NCBI RefSeq assembly: GCF_023715725.1
Contig: NZ_JAMBOT010000001.1
Coordinates: 62,001 to 126,000, forward strand
Direction of reading: 5' to 3'
Source of the DNA: Paenibacillus pasadenensis
GTDB taxonomy: Bacteria > Bacillota > Bacilli > Paenibacillales > Paenibacillaceae
Length of the DNA: 64,000 nucleotides
Below are positions 61,596 to 64,000 of the stretch, one piece after another. How positions within the stretch are numbered: position 1 is the first letter of the stretch; each line of letters starts with the position of its first letter. The notes beneath the pieces were generated by a model. That model ran no database searches and was not told where the DNA came from. It saw only the letters and a list, made by a program, of their open reading frames with translations. The position numbers and the translations under genes are program-made.

Positions 61596-61994
61596 TTAAA
61601 TAATCAGACTGCTAATCGCAAATCCTGTGCCAATATAAACAGCCGCAAGCAGAATGCCGACCGCAACATTGCCATTCTGCAGCTCTTTGGAGAGCGTTAG
61701 ACCCGGAGTCGCAAGCTCGAACACCCAATACGCGATGAGCAGGCAGGCATACCCTACTGCAAACCATAACATCAAGTACCAGATGGAGTGATTCGTATAC
61801 GATGCAACGCCAAGCAAAATCGCTGTGCCAAGGAATTTGCCGCCCATAGCGAGGCCGACGGCGACATTTCCTTTTTTGAGCTCCTCCAAGTCTTTAAACG
61901 GAGTAATCCAGCTGAAAATGAACATCCCGACAAGCTGAAGAATGACAATAACGGCAATGCTAACGATTAAATTTACGACAACTATGACGCCCAC
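61596..61994 (-). CDS. DUF350 membrane protein
   Basis: 132 residues with four hydrophobic segments in two repeats. Each repeat carries the DUF350 pattern after a polar loop: ELKKGNVAVGLAMGGKFLGT and ELQNGNVAVGILLAAVYIGT. The start is a GTG overlapping the end of the upstream gene by 13 bp. Function is unknown; DUF350 proteins often occur, as here, with glutathionylspermidine-synthase-like enzymes and secreted or membrane partners. Confidence 0.9.
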   Translation of the reverse strand: MGVIVVVNLIVSIAVIVILQLVGMFIFSWITPFKDLEELKKGNVAVGLAMGGKFLGTAILLGVASYTNHSIWYLMLWFAVGYACLLIAYWVFELATPGLTLSKELQNGNVAVGILLAAVYIGTGFAISSLII

Positions 61995-62644
61995 CCCCGG
62001 AATTTGCTGTATGCCAAGTCAAAATTGCTGTAGTCGTGAATCTCTTCCATAATGATTTCCGCCTGTTTGGCAGGTTTGAGACTCGCATAACGCTTGGCAT
62101 CAATCGGCTGTTTGATCTGCTGCCCCGACGGGAGCTCTAACACAGCGAACTGACGCGTTTTGCCGTTCATCTTTGTCTGGTATACACCGACCAGATCAAC
62201 CTTAGTTTTGAGGCTAACCTTGAGGCGGTTTAAATCGGTCTCGGCCGTTTCTTTGTTCCGGTACGACTTGATCGGCATCCAGGTCGAAAGCGTGATGCGG
62301 GCTTTTTTCTGGCTGTTCTCGTTCATATTGGCGCTCATATGCTGAAGCGTCCATATTTTATCTCCGGTTGCGTACTGGTCATCGTTGGCCATCAGCTGAT
62401 TGTCCGGTAAAATGGTCATATCACCGCCGATTAAATCGCCGACCGTTCCTTCCACTACGCGGTAGTCCCAAGGCACTACGGAACTGTTTGCTGAACTGCT
62501 GTCTCCCGTTGGGTTCGTATTAAACAAGCCGCCGTTATTGGAAGAACTCATCGAGCATTGCGAAATGACCACCATCAACAGGATGATGCCCAGCACAACG
62601 GCGATTATCGGGCCGACCCGGCTTTTTTGATTTTGATTGATCAA
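61982..62644 (-). CDS. unknown membrane-anchored extracytoplasmic protein
   Basis: 220 residues from a TTG that overlaps the stop codon of the ATP-grasp gene (TTGA). One N-terminal membrane segment (about residues 11-30, VGPIIAVVLGIILLMVVIS) ends at a Cys that does not form a good lipobox. A Ser/Asn/Gly-rich linker follows, then a soluble domain (VVPWDYRVVEGTVGDLIGGD; QFAVLELPSGQQIKQPIDAK). I do not recognise the family. Tight coupling to the DUF350 and ATP-grasp genes suggests a shared envelope process. Confidence 0.75.
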   Translation of the reverse strand: MINQNQKSRVGPIIAVVLGIILLMVVISQCSMSSSNNGGLFNTNPTGDSSSANSSVVPWDYRVVEGTVGDLIGGDMTILPDNQLMANDDQYATGDKIWTLQHMSANMNENSQKKARITLSTWMPIKSYRNKETAETDLNRLKVSLKTKVDLVGVYQTKMNGKTRQFAVLELPSGQQIKQPIDAKRYASLKPAKQAEIIMEEIHDYSNFDLAYSKFRGWAS

Positions 62645-63843
62645 GCTTCCATCACCCCTATTGGCACAAAATGACTCGTATTTCCTGTAATAAGACCCCC
62701 GGCTCTTCCGAGAAGACCGCATGGGACGCCATTTAGCATAAACAAGCCCGTTAAGATGCGGTACGGCTTCCCGCTCAGCGTCAGCTCAGGAAGATCCGCG
62801 CGTTTCTGGTAAACAGTCGGGAAAAATACGCTCGTATCAAAGCCGTCTTGATCCTCCAACTCCAGCCCGCCGTTGTCGCCAAACAGCTTGACGGAGCCGC
62901 CTTCGCGGCCGAACATCGATTTGGATACGTAGCTTCCGTCAAACAATGGTTTGGTATAGGTCGGCAGCATGTACGCCTCGATAGCCGCATGCTCTTCCGC
63001 CGTAAACAGCAGCTTCAGCTCGTGCAGCCCCCAGATAAGCGCCTGCAGTCCTTTTGACTGAAGCAAAATCGCATGGGGAGAATTGAACAGCTGCAGCCGC
63101 CCCGTCTCAATGGAATAAGCAAGCGCTTCGCCGCCTTCGTCGAGCGCAATCCATTCCTTCGGATACAGAGCGAAAATCCGGTTCACCGGAACGCCTTCTC
63201 CGTCCTTGACCGTCCCGTTGTCGATCGATACGTCAAGCAGATTGATCATCCGCATCGGAAGACCGCTATGTTTGGCCAGCAGCTCAATCGTGCCGCTATC
63301 CTCCGCATGCTCGCCATAATGCGCACAGGCGGCAGCTTCCGGCTGCTCCACGCTCCAGGCCGATTTTACCAGCTCCGGCATTCTCTCATTCGGAGAATGC
63401 AGCCCGGCTTGCCGGCAAAGCCAAGGCGTCGCAGCGGCAGCCTCCGCATATCCCGTCGGCGTATCGGCGTTAAGCTCCAGCAAACGAATGTCTCCGCCCA
63501 GCCCAACGGCAAAATCGAAGCGCGCATAACGGCTGATGCTGCCTTCCGGCGGCAGCTCAAGCCCATCCAGCATATTCCACAAAATCGGCGGAATTCCGGT
63601 GAGCGAATACAGCTCGCGCCGCCCGTGCATGTATCGGACTGCCCGGTCAAAAACACGCCACAGCACTGCAGCCGCATCCTGAAGCTTCGCATATGCGGCT
63701 GCATCCATCGCAATCAGTTCATCGAGCCAATAAGGCTCGCCGTCAAGGTCCGCCCAGCCGAAGCCGAGCCGGGCCATTTCGCTGACCGCATCCTCGCGGT
63801 TGCGGACTGGACTGCGAACTGCGTGCAGTGCGGGCTCACTCAT
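62641..63843 (-). CDS. glutathionylspermidine-synthase-like ATP-grasp enzyme
   Basis: 400 residues. It matches the synthetase domain of the glutathionylspermidine synthase family (YjfC/YgiC type): FDFAVGLGGDIRLLELNADTP, then PTGYAEAA, LFTAEEHAAIEAYMLPTYTK, and KSMFGREGGSVKLF with the ATP-binding loop. The GSP amidase domain is absent. YgiC-like enzymes join a peptide-like acid to an amine using ATP, and their substrates are mostly unknown. Bacillota of this kind do not usually make glutathione, so the true substrate is probably different. The start overlaps the previous stop (ATGA), with GGAGG unusually close. Confidence 0.85.
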   Translation of the reverse strand: MSEPALHAVRSPVRNREDAVSEMARLGFGWADLDGEPYWLDELIAMDAAAYAKLQDAAAVLWRVFDRAVRYMHGRRELYSLTGIPPILWNMLDGLELPPEGSISRYARFDFAVGLGGDIRLLELNADTPTGYAEAAAATPWLCRQAGLHSPNERMPELVKSAWSVEQPEAAACAHYGEHAEDSGTIELLAKHSGLPMRMINLLDVSIDNGTVKDGEGVPVNRIFALYPKEWIALDEGGEALAYSIETGRLQLFNSPHAILLQSKGLQALIWGLHELKLLFTAEEHAAIEAYMLPTYTKPLFDGSYVSKSMFGREGGSVKLFGDNGGLELEDQDGFDTSVFFPTVYQKRADLPELTLSGKPYRILTGLFMLNGVPCGLLGRAGGLITGNTSHFVPIGVMEA

Positions 63844-64000
63844 CCTCCAAACCCGGATGACTTGCCGGAGGATCCGGAGTATCCGCTGGAGTTGCCTCCA
63901 ACGCTTCCTTTCGAGGCTGAGTTGGAACGCCGGGTGATGCTGCCGCTGCCAGAGGAGGTTTTAGGCCTCACGCTGGAACCAACGGTCGGACGGTTCTGAA
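63840..64000 (-). CDS. C terminus of a Ser/Gly-rich protein (cut by the window edge)
   Basis: The last 52 codons of a frame entering from the right edge, ending in a TGA that overlaps the ATP-grasp start codon. The visible tail is low in complexity and basic, rich in Ser and Gly: SSGSGSITRRSNSASKGSVG, then GYSGSSGKSSGFGG at the end. The family cannot be named from this piece. In E. coli the yjf/ygi loci pair a YgiC-like enzyme with a DUF1190 protein that also ends in Ser/Gly-rich sequence; that parallel is suggestive only. Confidence 0.65.
   Translation of the reverse strand, partial: QNRPTVGSSVRPKTSSGSGSITRRSNSASKGSVGGNSSGYSGSSGKSSGFGG

Overview
The window looks like chromosomal DNA of an endospore-forming member of the Paenibacillaceae, most likely Paenibacillus or a close relative. 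This is inferred from the tripartite germinant-receptor operon, consistent AGGAGG ribosome binding sites, frequent TTG starts, Firmicutes-type regulators (FadR, PucR, DeoR-like operator), an LtaS-type enzyme and moderately high GC. No rRNA or tRNA gene was seen.

Layout. 1-1400 is a scar of mobile DNA: the end of an unidentified gene, then one end of a transposon resembling the Tn7/Tn5053/type V-K CAST group (terminal TGTACA, phased 20-bp repeats), lying against a frameshifted IS630-family transposase. 1.4-8.6 kb holds an RluA-type pseudouridine synthase, a germinant-receptor operon in B-A-C order, an MFS transporter and a DUF423 protein. 8.6-17.4 kb holds a small zinc-ribbon membrane protein, an NAD(P)-binding/DUF2867 protein, a two-domain cell-wall hydrolase, a divergent LysR/EamA pair, a YtkA-like lipoprotein, an FMN riboswitch driving a second EamA transporter, an alkyltransferase-like protein and a DUF6509 protein. 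A DinG/XPD-like helicase follows (17.4-19.4 kb).

19.6-33.8 kb is a complete fatty-acid beta-oxidation cluster arranged as a divergon. Leftward run a FadF-type Fe-S reductase, FadN, FadA, FadE, an acyl-CoA ligase and a hotdog thioesterase. Rightward run fadR, etfB, etfA and a 2,4-dienoyl-CoA reductase. A FadR-type palindrome sits immediately downstream of a good sigma-A promoter in the shared region. The leftward transcript carries a MITE-like insertion and ends in an array of four 52-bp palindromic repeats before its terminator.

33.8-39.1 kb holds a membrane PDZ/Lon-type protease, glutaminase, a HAD hydrolase, a third EamA transporter, an HPr-like protein without the phosphorylatable histidine and two tiny membrane proteins. 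39.1-44.6 kb is nucleoside salvage: thymidine kinase, an M42 peptidase, pyrimidine-nucleoside phosphorylase, DeoB and DeoC, with a DeoR-like operator over the deoC promoter.

44.7-55.2 kb is a reductive pyrimidine-degradation cluster. PreT/PreA reduce uracil or thymine, a dihydropyrimidinase opens the ring, and an M20 amidohydrolase removes the carbamoyl group. A class III aminotransferase and a CoA-acylating semialdehyde dehydrogenase then carry beta-alanine or its methyl analogue to acyl-CoA. A PucR-type regulator lies between the two halves. A small unknown gene is translationally coupled to the end of the first operon.

55.7-64 kb holds an AlkX/YcaQ-type DNA glycosylase, a GNAT acetyltransferase, an SDR, a lactonase-fold protein, an LTA-synthase-family enzyme and a tightly overlapping operon of a DUF350 protein, an unknown anchored protein, a glutathionylspermidine-synthase-like ATP-grasp enzyme and a Ser/Gly-rich protein cut by the window edge.

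The observations I rate highest are the TGTACA transposon end with its two opposed motif clusters, the FMN riboswitch in front of an EamA transporter, the palindromic tandem array in the fad 3' UTR, and the uncharacterised genes embedded in otherwise well-defined operons.
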